Shown: one piece after another, positions 9,008-17,041 of the stretch | Layout of the letters: each line of letters opens with the position of its first letter | Numbering within the stretch: position 1 is the stretch's first letter | Source: Ruminococcus sp. | Lineage (GTDB): Bacteria; Bacillota_A; Clostridia; Oscillospirales; Ruminococcaceae | Direction of reading: 5' to 3' | Assembly: GCF_016283395.1 (NCBI RefSeq) | Contig: NZ_JAEEMU010000032.1 | Coordinates: 124,001-188,000 of the forward strand | DNA: 64,000 nucleotides | The notes under the pieces: model-generated | Told to the model about the DNA's origin: nothing | Databases searched by the model: none | Seen by the model: only the letters and a program-made list of their open reading frames with translations | Program-made: the position numbers and the translations under genes

Positions 9008-9252
9008 GAACAAGCTCCTTTCATGGTATATTGCTATAATTATACCCAATAAGAGTTTTTTTGTCAACTTCAAGGTTTCCGCCCTCGGTATCCCGAAACA
9101 ACAGCCGATTTTCATAATGCACAAAAAATAATATTCCAGCTTGTGCAAAACGCAGAATTGAGAAAAAATTTTTTCAATATTCAATGGTTTCCCGTTGAAA
9201 AAACAGCTTTTTCAGCCCGTTTATAGTGGACGGGTGCAGCGTCATGCTGCAA

Positions 9253-9278
9253 AAAAACGGGCATAAAGCCCGTTTTTA
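9253..9278 (-). terminator. Terminator after recR
   Basis: AAAACGGG - cataaa - GCCCGTTTTT stem; on the minus strand a T-run follows (TTTTTTT at 9251-9257). The stem overlaps the recR stop codon at 9276-9278. Confidence 0.8.
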
Positions 9279-9878
9279 CATATCATTTCTGTTTTCGAGT
9301 GCCTTGAAAAGGGTAACTTCATCTGCGTATTCGAGAATACCGCCAACAGGCAGACCAAAGGCAAGCCTTGTTACCTTTATTCCCATTGGTTTCAGCAGTC
9401 CTGCTACGTACATTGCCGTAGCATCGCCCTCAACAGTGGGATTTGTAGCCATTATTACCTCATTTACTCCGCCCTCGGCTATTCTCGCAAGGAGCTCCTT
9501 TACGCGGAGCTTGTCGGGAGTAATGCCATCCATAGGCGAAAGGAGCCCGTGAAGCACATGGTAGACACCGTTATATTCTCTTGTGCGCTCGAAAGCTGTA
9601 ACGTCCTTTGGGTTCTCAACAACGCAAATAACGCTCTTGTCACGCTCAGTATCGTCACATATAGGGCATATCTCCCTTTCCGTAAGGTTCTGGCAGCACT
9701 TACAGCAATGAACGTTCTTCTTTGCGTCAATGAGTGCCTTTGCGAAATCCTCAACAGCCCCCTCGTCCATTGACATAACGTGATATGCCAGACGCTGGGC
9801 GGATTTCATGCCTATACCGGGGAGAGATGCGAATTTTTCCGCCAGTATGACCAGCGGAAGCGCATTGTGGTCAGCCAT
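9276..9878 (-). CDS. recR: Recombination protein RecR
   Basis: 200 residues. Acts with RecO/RecF in loading RecA at single-strand gaps. Order of domains: helix-hairpin-helix (SLPGIGMKSAQRLAYHVM, residues 18-35), four-cysteine zinc finger (CxxC..CPIC, residues about 58-74), and a Toprim domain (VVENPKDVTAFERT, then ATNPTVEGDATAMY). Last gene of the dnaX-ybaB-recR operon, starting six bases after the ybaB stop. Confidence 0.97.
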   Translation of the reverse strand: MADHNALPLVILAEKFASLPGIGMKSAQRLAYHVMSMDEGAVEDFAKALIDAKKNVHCCKCCQNLTEREICPICDDTERDKSVICVVENPKDVTAFERTREYNGVYHVLHGLLSPMDGITPDKLRVKELLARIAEGGVNEVIMATNPTVEGDATAMYVAGLLKPMGIKVTRLAFGLPVGGILEYADEVTLFKALENRNDM

Positions 9879-9884
9879 TATTTA

Positions 9885-10235
9885 TCAGAAAAGACCTGGG
9901 AGTGAAACGCCGCCTGTTATCTTGCTCATTTCAGTCTCTGTTGTAGTCTCAACATTGTTGATAGCCTCGTTTACAGCGCTGATGATGAGATCCTGGAGCA
10001 TATCGATATCCTCAGGGTCAACTACCTCTGGCTTGAGAGTGAGAGACTTGATAGTCTTTTTACCTGTGATAGTAACTTCAACAGCACCGCCGCCTGCAGT
10101 TGCAGAGAACTCTCTTGCTTCGATATCTTCCTGGAGCTCTGTGATCTGATCCTGCATCTTCTGAGCCTGCTTTATCATCTGGTTCATATTCTGAGCACCG
10201 CCGCTGTTTACGTTCTTTGGTATTCTTGCTTTCAT
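9885..10235 (-). CDS. ybaB: Nucleoid-associated protein YbaB/EbfC
   Basis: 116 residues. A dimeric DNA-binding protein of the YbaB/EbfC family, conserved between dnaX and recR in most bacteria. Typical features are the methionine/glutamine-rich first helix (MNQMIKQAQKMQDQITELQ), the GGGAVEVTITGKK strand pair and the LTLKPEVVDPEDIDMLQDLI segment. A short Asn/Gly-rich N-terminal extension precedes the helix. Start at 10235 has AAAGGAG upstream. The 71 bases before it show no promoter, so it is read from upstream genes. Confidence 0.95.
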   Translation of the reverse strand: MKARIPKNVNSGGAQNMNQMIKQAQKMQDQITELQEDIEAREFSATAGGGAVEVTITGKKTIKSLTLKPEVVDPEDIDMLQDLIISAVNEAINNVETTTETEMSKITGGVSLPGLF

Positions 10236-10306
10236 TTTAAAATTCTCCTTTGAAAATAAAGTTTCTTAGTTTTATAAATCAAGCAAAATTATTTTTGCTT
10301 ATGAAC

Positions 10307-11920
10307 TTATTGGTTTTCTACCGCAGTTTCTATCTTGTTCTCCATAGCCTTTTTGATGAGCTGTTCCGCAAGGTTTTTCTGCTCCTCAACGGTGGTGGTA
10401 CACCTTGCGCGAAGGGCGTATTTCTGCCCCATAACGTTGAAAATGGCTCTGCTGAGGGATACAGCCGTATCTCGGTTGCTTTTCAGCAGATTGATGAAAA
10501 AGCGGTTTTGAGAGAATATAACAAGTACATTGCCCTTTGTCTTGGCAAATGAGCCGTCGAGACTTCCTGCGGCTGCCGGATTGAGCTTCTGGTACTCTTC
10601 CAGTATCTCGCCCCATTTTTCGCAGTCTGTAAGCTCTTCCTCGTTGATCTTCTTCTCGTCTATCTTGACGTTCGGAGTCGGATCGGTCTCTGCATCGCCG
10701 CGAGCCGTAAGGACTTCGGGCTGCTGAGGAGTCTGAGCTGCATTAGGTATGCCTCTCGGAACGGAGTTGATTTTATTCTCTAACTGTTTTATTTTATCAT
10801 ATATTTCAGAATTGTCAATACTTTCAGAGGTATTCTTTACATTTCCGCAAAGTTTTATAAGCGACATTTCAAATTCAACGCGCTTGTTCATGGCTCTCTG
10901 CATATGCTCGCGGCACTCCTGCAAAGCGGAAAGTCTGTCCATAACAGTTGCAAGGTCGGACTTTTCGGCGATAGCTCGCAGTCTTTCCAGCTCGTCAGGC
11001 ATACACACTATGAGCTTTTCCGCAGTTTCGGGAGAAGCCTTTATGAGCATGACGTTTCTCAGCTGAGTGATAAGCTCCTCGCAAAGCCTTGTAAGGTCTT
11101 TTGACATATCGTAGAGCGTTGCGGTAAGAGAAAGTGCTTTCGGCGTATCAGCGTCAGAAATAGCGTCAAGGATATCGTAGAGATAGTCCCTGCCTGCGAT
11201 ACCTGCGGCATTTGATACAGCTTCGGCGTTTATGGTCTCTGCGCACACCGAGCACTGGTCAAGGAGAGATACTGCGTCACGCATACCGCCGTCGGCAAGC
11301 TTTGCTATCATAGCTGCACCGTCATCGGTGAGGTCAAGCTCCTCCTGCTGAGCGATATAGCTTATGCGTTTGGCAATGTCCTCAGCCTTTATCCTGCGGA
11401 AATCGTAACGCTGACAGCGTGATACGATGGTTGCAGGGACTTTGTGTATCTCGGTAGTTGCAAGAATGAATTTAACATACGGGGGAGGCTCTTCCATGAT
11501 CTTCAGCAGAGCGTTGAAGGCTCCAGCCGAGAGCATATGCACCTCGTCGATGATGTATATTTTGTAAGTTCCGCGCTCAGGAGTATATACTGCGGCATCG
11601 CGCAGGTCACGGATATTGTCAACGCCGTTGTTTGAAGCAGCGTCTATCTCGACTATATCGGTAAGTGCGCCGCTGTCCGCATCGCGGCAGATGTCACATT
11701 CAAGGCAGGGATTGCCGTTTTTCATATTTCGGCAGTTGACTGCTTTGGCGAGGATACGGGCGCAGGTGGTCTTACCTGTACCGCGTGAGCCTGTGAAAAG
11801 GTATGCATGGGCGGTCTTACCGCTGATTATCTGGTTTTTCAGAGCCTCTGTGGTATATTCCTGAGATATAACGTCGTCAAAGGTCATTGGACGCCATTTG
11901 CGGTAAAGAGCCTTATACAC
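10307..11920 (-). CDS. dnaX: DNA polymerase III subunits gamma/tau
   Basis: 537 residues. ATPase of the clamp-loader complex. Visible: Walker A GSRGTGKTT (44-52), zinc-binding cysteines 63, 72, 75 and 78, Walker B IIDEVHML (123-130), the sensor-1 ATTEIHKVPATIVSRCQR region, then helical domain III and a C-terminal domain. GTG start at 11920 with AGGAGG upstream. No clear A-rich slippery sequence with stop was spotted, so a separate short gamma form is not predicted here. It follows the TPR gene by 17 bases and belongs to the SRP RNA-dnaX-ybaB-recR neighbourhood known from Firmicutes. Confidence 0.97.
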   Translation of the reverse strand: MYKALYRKWRPMTFDDVISQEYTTEALKNQIISGKTAHAYLFTGSRGTGKTTCARILAKAVNCRNMKNGNPCLECDICRDADSGALTDIVEIDAASNNGVDNIRDLRDAAVYTPERGTYKIYIIDEVHMLSAGAFNALLKIMEEPPPYVKFILATTEIHKVPATIVSRCQRYDFRRIKAEDIAKRISYIAQQEELDLTDDGAAMIAKLADGGMRDAVSLLDQCSVCAETINAEAVSNAAGIAGRDYLYDILDAISDADTPKALSLTATLYDMSKDLTRLCEELITQLRNVMLIKASPETAEKLIVCMPDELERLRAIAEKSDLATVMDRLSALQECREHMQRAMNKRVEFEMSLIKLCGNVKNTSESIDNSEIYDKIKQLENKINSVPRGIPNAAQTPQQPEVLTARGDAETDPTPNVKIDEKKINEEELTDCEKWGEILEEYQKLNPAAAGSLDGSFAKTKGNVLVIFSQNRFFINLLKSNRDTAVSLSRAIFNVMGQKYALRARCTTTVEEQKNLAEQLIKKAMENKIETAVENQ

Positions 11921-11937
11921 AGCCTTTCCTCCTTTCG

Positions 11938-12828
11938 TCAGTCGCTGTGGTGTTCCAGCATCACAGCTGCCTGTATTTCTTTATAGTAACGTGTAAAGCC
12001 TATTGAATCTTCGATATTATTGAGGAGAGCCTGTCTGTACAGAGCCTCGCCCTCCTTTAGGTTGTGGAGCATGGTCTGCGCTATGGCGGCACCGCCCAGT
12101 GCGCTTGCGTAGCTTTCGTGGCGTTGGATAGCTTCCTCGAACCATTTCAGTGCAGTCTGCCCCTCGTTGAGTTTGAGGTACATATCGCCTATCTCGCAGC
12201 GTATCCTGTCGCTGTACTGGTAGTCCTCACGGACAAGGAGCTCCTCATAGAGCTGCTTTGCTTTTTCGGTATAGCCGTTCTGAGCGTGACAGCGAGCGAT
12301 GAATATAGGCAGCTCAGGTATATAAAATCCTTTTTCAAGGGCATTTTCGTAGCATATTATAGCGTTGGGGCAGGCTTCGAGGATATGATAGCAGCGTCCG
12401 CGGTAAAACTCGTTAACGCCTTTTTCTTCCGTGGTCATATTTTGCTCTTCATTGCCCAGATCGGTAAATACTTCAAGTGCGCTTCTGAAATCGCCCTTGT
12501 GGAAGAGCTCAAGACCTTTCTCGAAGCACCTTGACTTGTGGTTTATACCCGTAAAGGCGTTGCCGATGAGATCGCCGTCGAACTGGTGGAATATGCTCTT
12601 TTTTAAACACGCTATCTTATAGAATGATATGCCTGTCCAGTACATGAAAAAGAGCATGAGCATAGCGACGATATTGTTTGAAAGGGTGGTATCTTCCTCA
12701 CCTGTTGCCATACGTAATGCAAAAACAGCTATTGAGGAAATAAATGAAGCTGCAAAAGCATTTGGGATACTGCGCCAGAAACAAAGCATAACACGTCTTG
12801 TACGTGCTGCAAGAATGGAACGGAACAT
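11938..12828 (-). CDS. TPR-repeat membrane protein
   Basis: 296 residues. The N-terminus (MFRSILAARTRRVMLCFWRS) is basic; two predicted TM segments follow at about 18-38 and 48-70. Then come tandem tetratricopeptide repeats from about residue 100 to the end (CFEKGLELFHKGDFRSALEVF, CYENALEKGF, KAKQLYEELL, ALKWFEEAIQ). Presumably a membrane-bound scaffold for protein contacts; partner unknown. The start at 12828 has GGGGGG five bases upstream. The open frame reaches into the SRP RNA, but that part is not coding. Its insertion between the SRP RNA and dnaX departs from the order in Bacillus, where these are adjacent. Confidence 0.88.
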   Translation of the reverse strand: MFRSILAARTRRVMLCFWRSIPNAFAASFISSIAVFALRMATGEEDTTLSNNIVAMLMLFFMYWTGISFYKIACLKKSIFHQFDGDLIGNAFTGINHKSRCFEKGLELFHKGDFRSALEVFTDLGNEEQNMTTEEKGVNEFYRGRCYHILEACPNAIICYENALEKGFYIPELPIFIARCHAQNGYTEKAKQLYEELLVREDYQYSDRIRCEIGDMYLKLNEGQTALKWFEEAIQRHESYASALGGAAIAQTMLHNLKEGEALYRQALLNNIEDSIGFTRYYKEIQAAVMLEHHSD

Positions 12829-12851
12829 TTTTATCCCCCCTATCAAAGAAA

Positions 12852-12981
12852 AATTCCGGAACATAGATGTGCAGGCTTGCTGCGGCACACAACACGCACC
12901 GCTTAATGCTGCTCGGTCTCCCGCCTGACATGGTTCACGGGGTCTTGTTGCACAGGGCCCACACATCTATATTTCGGAATT
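12852..12981 (-). ncRNA. ffs: Signal recognition particle RNA (small bacterial type)
   Basis: On the minus strand the domain IV hallmark is clear: CGTGAACCATGTCAGG, stem CGG, GNRA tetraloop GAGA, CCG, then AGCAGCATTAAGCGG and TGTGCCGCAG. This matches 4.5S/scRNA genes, which bind Ffh. Outside this core the ends pair in a long terminal stem (ATTCCG..ATAGATGTG with CACATCTATG..CGGAAT), followed by TTTTTC, so the terminal stem also serves as terminator. Ends are set from that stem and may be off by a few bases. A weak -10 (TATTAT) lies near 12990. Location upstream of dnaX is conserved in Firmicutes. Confidence 0.92.
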
Positions 12982-13105
12982 TCAATCACGGATAATATGA
13001 GCAGACATTGCTCTTTTACTATGATATCACAAACCGCGCGTTTTGTCAAGAATTTTTTTCTTGCGTCCGCAAATATACCGTATATCTTCGTTTTTGCGGT
13101 ACAAT

Positions 13106-13139
13106 AATAAAAAGAGGGTATGTCTTGCGGCATACCCTC
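13106..13139 (-). terminator. Terminator of the 13159-13953 lipoprotein gene
   Basis: GAGGGTATG (13114-13122) pairs perfectly with CATACCCTC (13131-13139); on the minus strand TTTTTATT follows. It separates the lipoprotein gene from the SRP RNA promoter region. Confidence 0.88.
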
Positions 13140-13158
13140 ACAGGTTCATACTTTATAA

Positions 13159-13953
13159 TTAAAGAGCAGAGAAGTAGTTTTCAAATGTAGAGATATCATC
13201 GCCCAAATCGTATGCTGTGCATGAGATAAGAAGTATGAAATCTCCCTCACGTCTTAAATAATATGCCTGCTCAAGCTCAAGATTGTTCATCTCTGCCTTG
13301 TAAACTGCCTTTAAGAAGTCCTTGCCTGCCATCTGGACAGTTTCAGGACCTGCTTCCTTTGTGTATTTGATAGTAGGAACAGCAGCGAGCTGTCTTTCGA
13401 GTATGCTGTAGTAGTCCTCAGCAGTAGTATCTGTGCTGAGAGCGATGTTTTTATTGAGATTCTCATAAGTGATAGTGATATTCTGAGTTGAAGTTGTGTT
13501 CATGCAGAGAGCATCGGTGATAGTAGCCTGCTCAGCTATCTTCTTAACTGTGTCAGCGTTGCTGCTGTATGCAGTTTCTGCTCCGAGGTTCATCATCTGG
13601 AGTATTGTCTCGTCATCCGCAAATCTCCAGTCGTCAGGAACTGTAAGCTTGAAGCCTGTGAACTCGTTTGTGTAAACCTTGCCGTCTACAGTACCTCTCT
13701 TGAAGTCAGTGCCTTCAGCGGCAGCAGGAGATGAGCCATTGTCTGCATCTGTTGTCTCTTCGTCGCTCTTTACAGTAGTTTTCTCTTCACTTTCAGTTGC
13801 TTTTTCTTCTGTTGTATCCTCTGCAACAGTTGTAGTCTCTGCCTTGCTCTTCTTATCAGACTTTTCATCAGATTTTGAATCGTTTCCGCAGCCTGTCAGT
13901 GTGCATAATGCAAGAAGGAAAGCCATTGTGATCTTTAAAATTTTCTTTTTCAT
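13159..13953 (-). CDS. Secreted lipoprotein of unknown function
   Basis: 264 residues. Signal peptide with lipobox LTGC (Cys at about 22), then an acidic Thr/Glu/Lys/Ser-rich linker to about residue 80, then a globular domain of about 180 residues beginning with YTNEFTGFKLTVPDDWRFADDE. That beginning resembles PsbP/DUF-type fatty, single-domain surface lipoproteins common in Ruminococcus (GFxxxxPxxW motif), but no family is claimed. Single gene between its own promoter and terminator. Confidence 0.85.
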   Translation of the reverse strand: MKKKILKITMAFLLALCTLTGCGNDSKSDEKSDKKSKAETTTVAEDTTEEKATESEEKTTVKSDEETTDADNGSSPAAAEGTDFKRGTVDGKVYTNEFTGFKLTVPDDWRFADDETILQMMNLGAETAYSSNADTVKKIAEQATITDALCMNTTSTQNITITYENLNKNIALSTDTTAEDYYSILERQLAAVPTIKYTKEAGPETVQMAGKDFLKAVYKAEMNNLELEQAYYLRREGDFILLISCTAYDLGDDISTFENYFSAL

Positions 13954-14003
13954 AGTTATTTATCCTCCGTATAATCTCGTTGCTGTGATAATACAGCGAT
14001 ATC

Positions 14004-14032
14004 ATTATAGCACTAAATTGTTAACAAATCAA
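14004..14032 (-). promoter_or_regulatory. Promoter of the lipoprotein gene
   Basis: Minus strand TTGATT (14027-14032), 17 bases, TATAAT (14004-14009), about 50 bases before the start codon at 13953. Confidence 0.75.
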
Positions 14033-14093
14033 TACTTACAGCAAAAAAATTTGCAGAGTGACGCTGCGAGCTGAGTCGGCATTATTGATTCTC

Positions 14094-14303
14094 GGGACAC
14101 CGAGGGCGGCGTCCCCTACACATAGATACGTGTCACACGGGCGGACATTGTTCGCCCCTACAGCGAGTTCTTGTTATTTACATTGTAATGGATACACGGG
14201 CGCACGGAATGTGCCCCTACAGTGCGCTAATGTTGTTTGCGGCGTAAGGCTCGGACGACCAATGGCTGTCCCTACAAGATAAGGGCTAACGGCTAAGGGC
14301 TTT
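14094..14303. repeat. Array of short palindromes ending CCCTACA
   Basis: Four imperfect palindromes at 14094-14117, 14139-14158, 14198-14217 and 14253-14272, each followed by CTACA (for example GGGCGCAC, loop, GTGCCCC, TACA). They are separated by unrelated 30-40 base spacers. After them comes a GGCTAACGGCTAAGGGC element (14284-14300). The same families recur at 18.4, 25.9, 26.7, 35.0 and 43.6 kb. No gene is seen in this stretch. Confidence 0.8.
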
Positions 14304-14314
14304 ATACAAGCGGC

Positions 14315-14343
14315 TTGACAAATATGGACAAACTATGTATAAT
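14315..14343 (+). promoter_or_regulatory. Perfect consensus promoter of the first cyclophilin gene
   Basis: TTGACA (14315-14320), 17 bases, TATAAT (14338-14343). Ribosome site AAAGGA and ATG 14375 follow about 30 bases later. Confidence 0.85.
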
Positions 14344-14374
14344 AAAGGTAGTATGCGAAAGAAAGGATATTTAC

Positions 14375-15235
14375 ATGATAAAAAAGAACCATGCTGTCAG
14401 ACTCGTGCTGATATTTACTCTTATAATGGGTATAACTTCTCTTGTTATAATGCTTAGCAATACCCTTGCAGCACGTCAGACTTATTATATAACCGTTGAT
14501 CCCAAGACTATAAAGCTCATACAGCTTGACGCTCCTAAAGAGGGCGATCCTATCGCTATAGTTGATACGACTCTCGGTGAATACAGATTTGTGCTCTATC
14601 CCGAACAGTCACCAAATGCCGTTGAGAACTTCACAAGTCTTGCAAAATCGGGCTATTATAATAATACTTATGTATTCCATTCAGAGGACGGCGTGTACTC
14701 TGCCGCAGGTGCTCCGAACAAGGACGGCTCGGCAAACGATAATTCCCATGAGCTTGTAAAAAGAGAGCTTCATCAGGATCTCTGGCCCTTTAAGGGAGCT
14801 GTAATGGCTATGAATACAACTCTTGACAAGACCTTCAAGGAAAAGTTGCTGGGCGGCGGTACTTATTATAATGGAAGCCGTTTTATGGTGCTCAACACAG
14901 TTGAGTTCAACGATGAATTTAAAAAGGAACTTAAAGAAGTATCCGAAAGCCAGCAGCTTGCGGACGCTTTTATAAAAGTGGGCGGAGTCCCTAATTTCTC
15001 GCAGCAGATGACAGTTATCGGTCAGGTCTACAGCGGTCTTGACGTTGTGGAAAAGCTTGCAAGCCTTGAGACTCAGGATCAGGGCGACTATAAATTCCCT
15101 GTTGAGGATATAATGATAAATTCTGTCACTATAAGCACCTACTCGGAAGCCGATGAAAAGGCTGTAACTACCGAGAAAACCACAGCTGTTACTACAACTG
15201 TTACAACGACTGCTGCTGAGACTACTACAAAATAA
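14375..15235 (+). CDS. Membrane-anchored cyclophilin-type protein, degenerate active site
   Basis: 286 residues. A TM/signal-anchor at about residues 9-30, then a cyclophilin-like domain (GDPIAIVDTTLGEYRFVLYPEQSPNAVENF, residues about 55-245) and a Thr-rich tail (TTEKTTAVTTTVTTT). In active enzymes the segment after GYY reads FHRVI..FMIQGGDP. Here it reads VFHSEDGVYSAAGAP, so the catalytic arginine and the QGGDP box are lost. It may still act as a binding or chaperone-like domain on the outer face. Start ATG 14375 is set by the promoter and AAAGGA; an upstream in-frame ATG lies in the promoter. Followed by a true double cyclophilin. Confidence 0.85.
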   Translation: MIKKNHAVRLVLIFTLIMGITSLVIMLSNTLAARQTYYITVDPKTIKLIQLDAPKEGDPIAIVDTTLGEYRFVLYPEQSPNAVENFTSLAKSGYYNNTYVFHSEDGVYSAAGAPNKDGSANDNSHELVKRELHQDLWPFKGAVMAMNTTLDKTFKEKLLGGGTYYNGSRFMVLNTVEFNDEFKKELKEVSESQQLADAFIKVGGVPNFSQQMTVIGQVYSGLDVVEKLASLETQDQGDYKFPVEDIMINSVTISTYSEADEKAVTTEKTTAVTTTVTTTAAETTTK

Positions 15236-15324
15236 AGTGGTATGATAAGTCGTTATTTTTAAGGTAAATCTCGCTTTTTTAACTTAAAGCTTTGTCCTAA
15301 AACACTAAAAAATTGCGGAAACTA

Positions 15325-15353
15325 TTTACAAATCGGTTTTTATGATGTATAAT
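15325..15353 (+). promoter_or_regulatory. Promoter of the tandem cyclophilin gene
   Basis: TTTACA (15325-15330), 17 bases, TATAAT (15348-15353), about 65 bases before the ATG at 15419 (ribosome site GAGGAG). Confidence 0.75.
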
Positions 15354-15418
15354 ATATAAGTTGAAGTATAATTACTAATAATAAAACATGATCTCACATA
15401 TCTGAGGAGTGGAATTTT

Positions 15419-16930
15419 ATGTTAAAAAAGGTTCTGGCAGGTATTATGTGTATGCTCATGGCTGCGGGTACTCTTACTTCATGCGGCAAGGAGCAGAACG
15501 GAACTTCAGGAACTGCCACAAACGATACAACTCAGGCAGGTACATCAGAGAATACGACTGCGGCTGAAACTTCAGAAGCTGCAACAGTCGAAAATGTTGA
15601 CATCGCAAACTTTACTGCACCTGAAAAGGGCGACACAATAATAGTAATGAAGATCAAGGACTACGGTACCGTAAAGTTCAGACTCTTCCCCGAATATGCG
15701 GACAAGGGCGTTGAGAACTTCGTAGAGCTCGCTAAAAAGGGCTATTACGACGGTCTGAAGTTCCACAGAGTCATCAAGGACTTTATGATACAGGGCGGCG
15801 ATCCGCTGGGCACAGGTATGGGCGGCGAGTCCATATGGGGCGAGAAATTTGACGGCGGCACTGATCCCCACCTTATCCACGTTGCAGGTGCTCTTGCTTA
15901 CGCAAACAGCGGCGGCACCAATACAGACGGAAGCCAGTTCTATGTTGTAACGGGAACAGTTCCCAAGGACGATGAGCTTGAATATTACAAGCAGAACGGT
16001 CTGGCTTTATCAGATAATGCAATAGCACAGTACAAGAAGGTCGGCGGCGCACCGTGGCTTGACGGAAACTATACGGTTTTCGGACAGGTCATCGACGGTC
16101 TTGATGTTATATTCAAGATACAGAATGTGTCGGTCGATGCAAATTCTTCCAAGCCTTACAAGGACGTTATAATGGAATCTGTCACTGTCGGCGAGTACAA
16201 CGGTGAGGATATACACTGGTATCTCGATGAATACGAAGAATTCGATGCAGACGAGATAGCAAACTCTACAGGCAAGGAAAATATGGACATTGCAAACTTT
16301 ACTGCTCCGAAAGAAGGCGAAACTATCGTCAGCATGAAGCTCAAGGGCTATGACGGAGAAGTAAAGATAAAGCTTTTCCCGGAATATGCGGATCAGGGCG
16401 TTGAAAATTTCATTACTCTTGCTAAGCAGGGCTATTACGACGGTCTCACCTTCCACAGAGTCATCAAGGACTTTATGATACAGGGCGGTGATCCGAAGGG
16501 TGACGGTACAGGCGGCGAATCCATATACGAAAAGGGATTTGACGGCGGTACTGATCCACATCTTATCCACGCTGCGGGAGCAGTTGCTTATGCAAACAGC
16601 GGCTCTACAGCAAGCAATGGCAGTCAGTTCTATATCGTAACAGGTGAAGTTTACGGTAAAGAAGAAATAGACGAACTCAAATCATACGGATATGCGTTCA
16701 CAGAAAACGAAGAAAAGGTATACTCCACTTACGGCGGAGCACCGTGGCTTGACGGAAATTATACAATATTCGGTCAGGTATTTGACGGACTTGATATCGT
16801 TTTCGATATACAGAACGCAGAGGTCGATGAATCGACAAGCAAGCCTAAAAAGGATGTTGTTATCGAGTCTATGACTGTTTCGGAATATAAAGGCGGCGAC
16901 GTTCGCTGGAGTATTTCCGATTATAAATGA
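15419..16930 (+). CDS. Lipoprotein with two tandem cyclophilin (PPIase) domains
   Basis: 503 residues. Signal peptide with lipobox LTSC (Cys about 22), Thr/Glu-rich linker, then two cyclophilin domains at about 60-270 and 290-495. Each starts with the same phrase (IANFTAP.(K/E).G(D/E)TI), and both keep FHRVIKDFMIQGGDP, GSQFY(V/I)VTG and LDGNYT(V/I)FGQV, so both should have peptidyl-prolyl isomerase activity. They are about 60-70 percent identical by eye, which points to a recent internal duplication. Role: folding of exported proteins on the outer membrane face of the cell. The upstream degenerate paralogue probably arose from the same family. Confidence 0.93.
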   Translation: MLKKVLAGIMCMLMAAGTLTSCGKEQNGTSGTATNDTTQAGTSENTTAAETSEAATVENVDIANFTAPEKGDTIIVMKIKDYGTVKFRLFPEYADKGVENFVELAKKGYYDGLKFHRVIKDFMIQGGDPLGTGMGGESIWGEKFDGGTDPHLIHVAGALAYANSGGTNTDGSQFYVVTGTVPKDDELEYYKQNGLALSDNAIAQYKKVGGAPWLDGNYTVFGQVIDGLDVIFKIQNVSVDANSSKPYKDVIMESVTVGEYNGEDIHWYLDEYEEFDADEIANSTGKENMDIANFTAPKEGETIVSMKLKGYDGEVKIKLFPEYADQGVENFITLAKQGYYDGLTFHRVIKDFMIQGGDPKGDGTGGESIYEKGFDGGTDPHLIHAAGAVAYANSGSTASNGSQFYIVTGEVYGKEEIDELKSYGYAFTENEEKVYSTYGGAPWLDGNYTIFGQVFDGLDIVFDIQNAEVDESTSKPKKDVVIESMTVSEYKGGDVRWSISDYK

Positions 16931-17041
16931 TCTCTTTAAGCCTTGGGCTTATTGAATAAATCCCGGCTTGATGCCGATGAACAAAAGAAAGAAATTCGGG
17001 AGCAGATAAAAATACCCCGAAACACTAAGGAGAGAAAATAT

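Noticed and set aside
10307..11920. Programmed frameshift in dnaX
   Set aside because: No A-run slippery site followed by an early stop in the other frame was seen.
12629..12966. Frames running through the SRP RNA (plus-strand 99 codons, minus-strand extension of the TPR gene)
   Set aside because: The conserved domain IV of SRP RNA explains the sequence; ribosome site and family start place the TPR gene at 12828.
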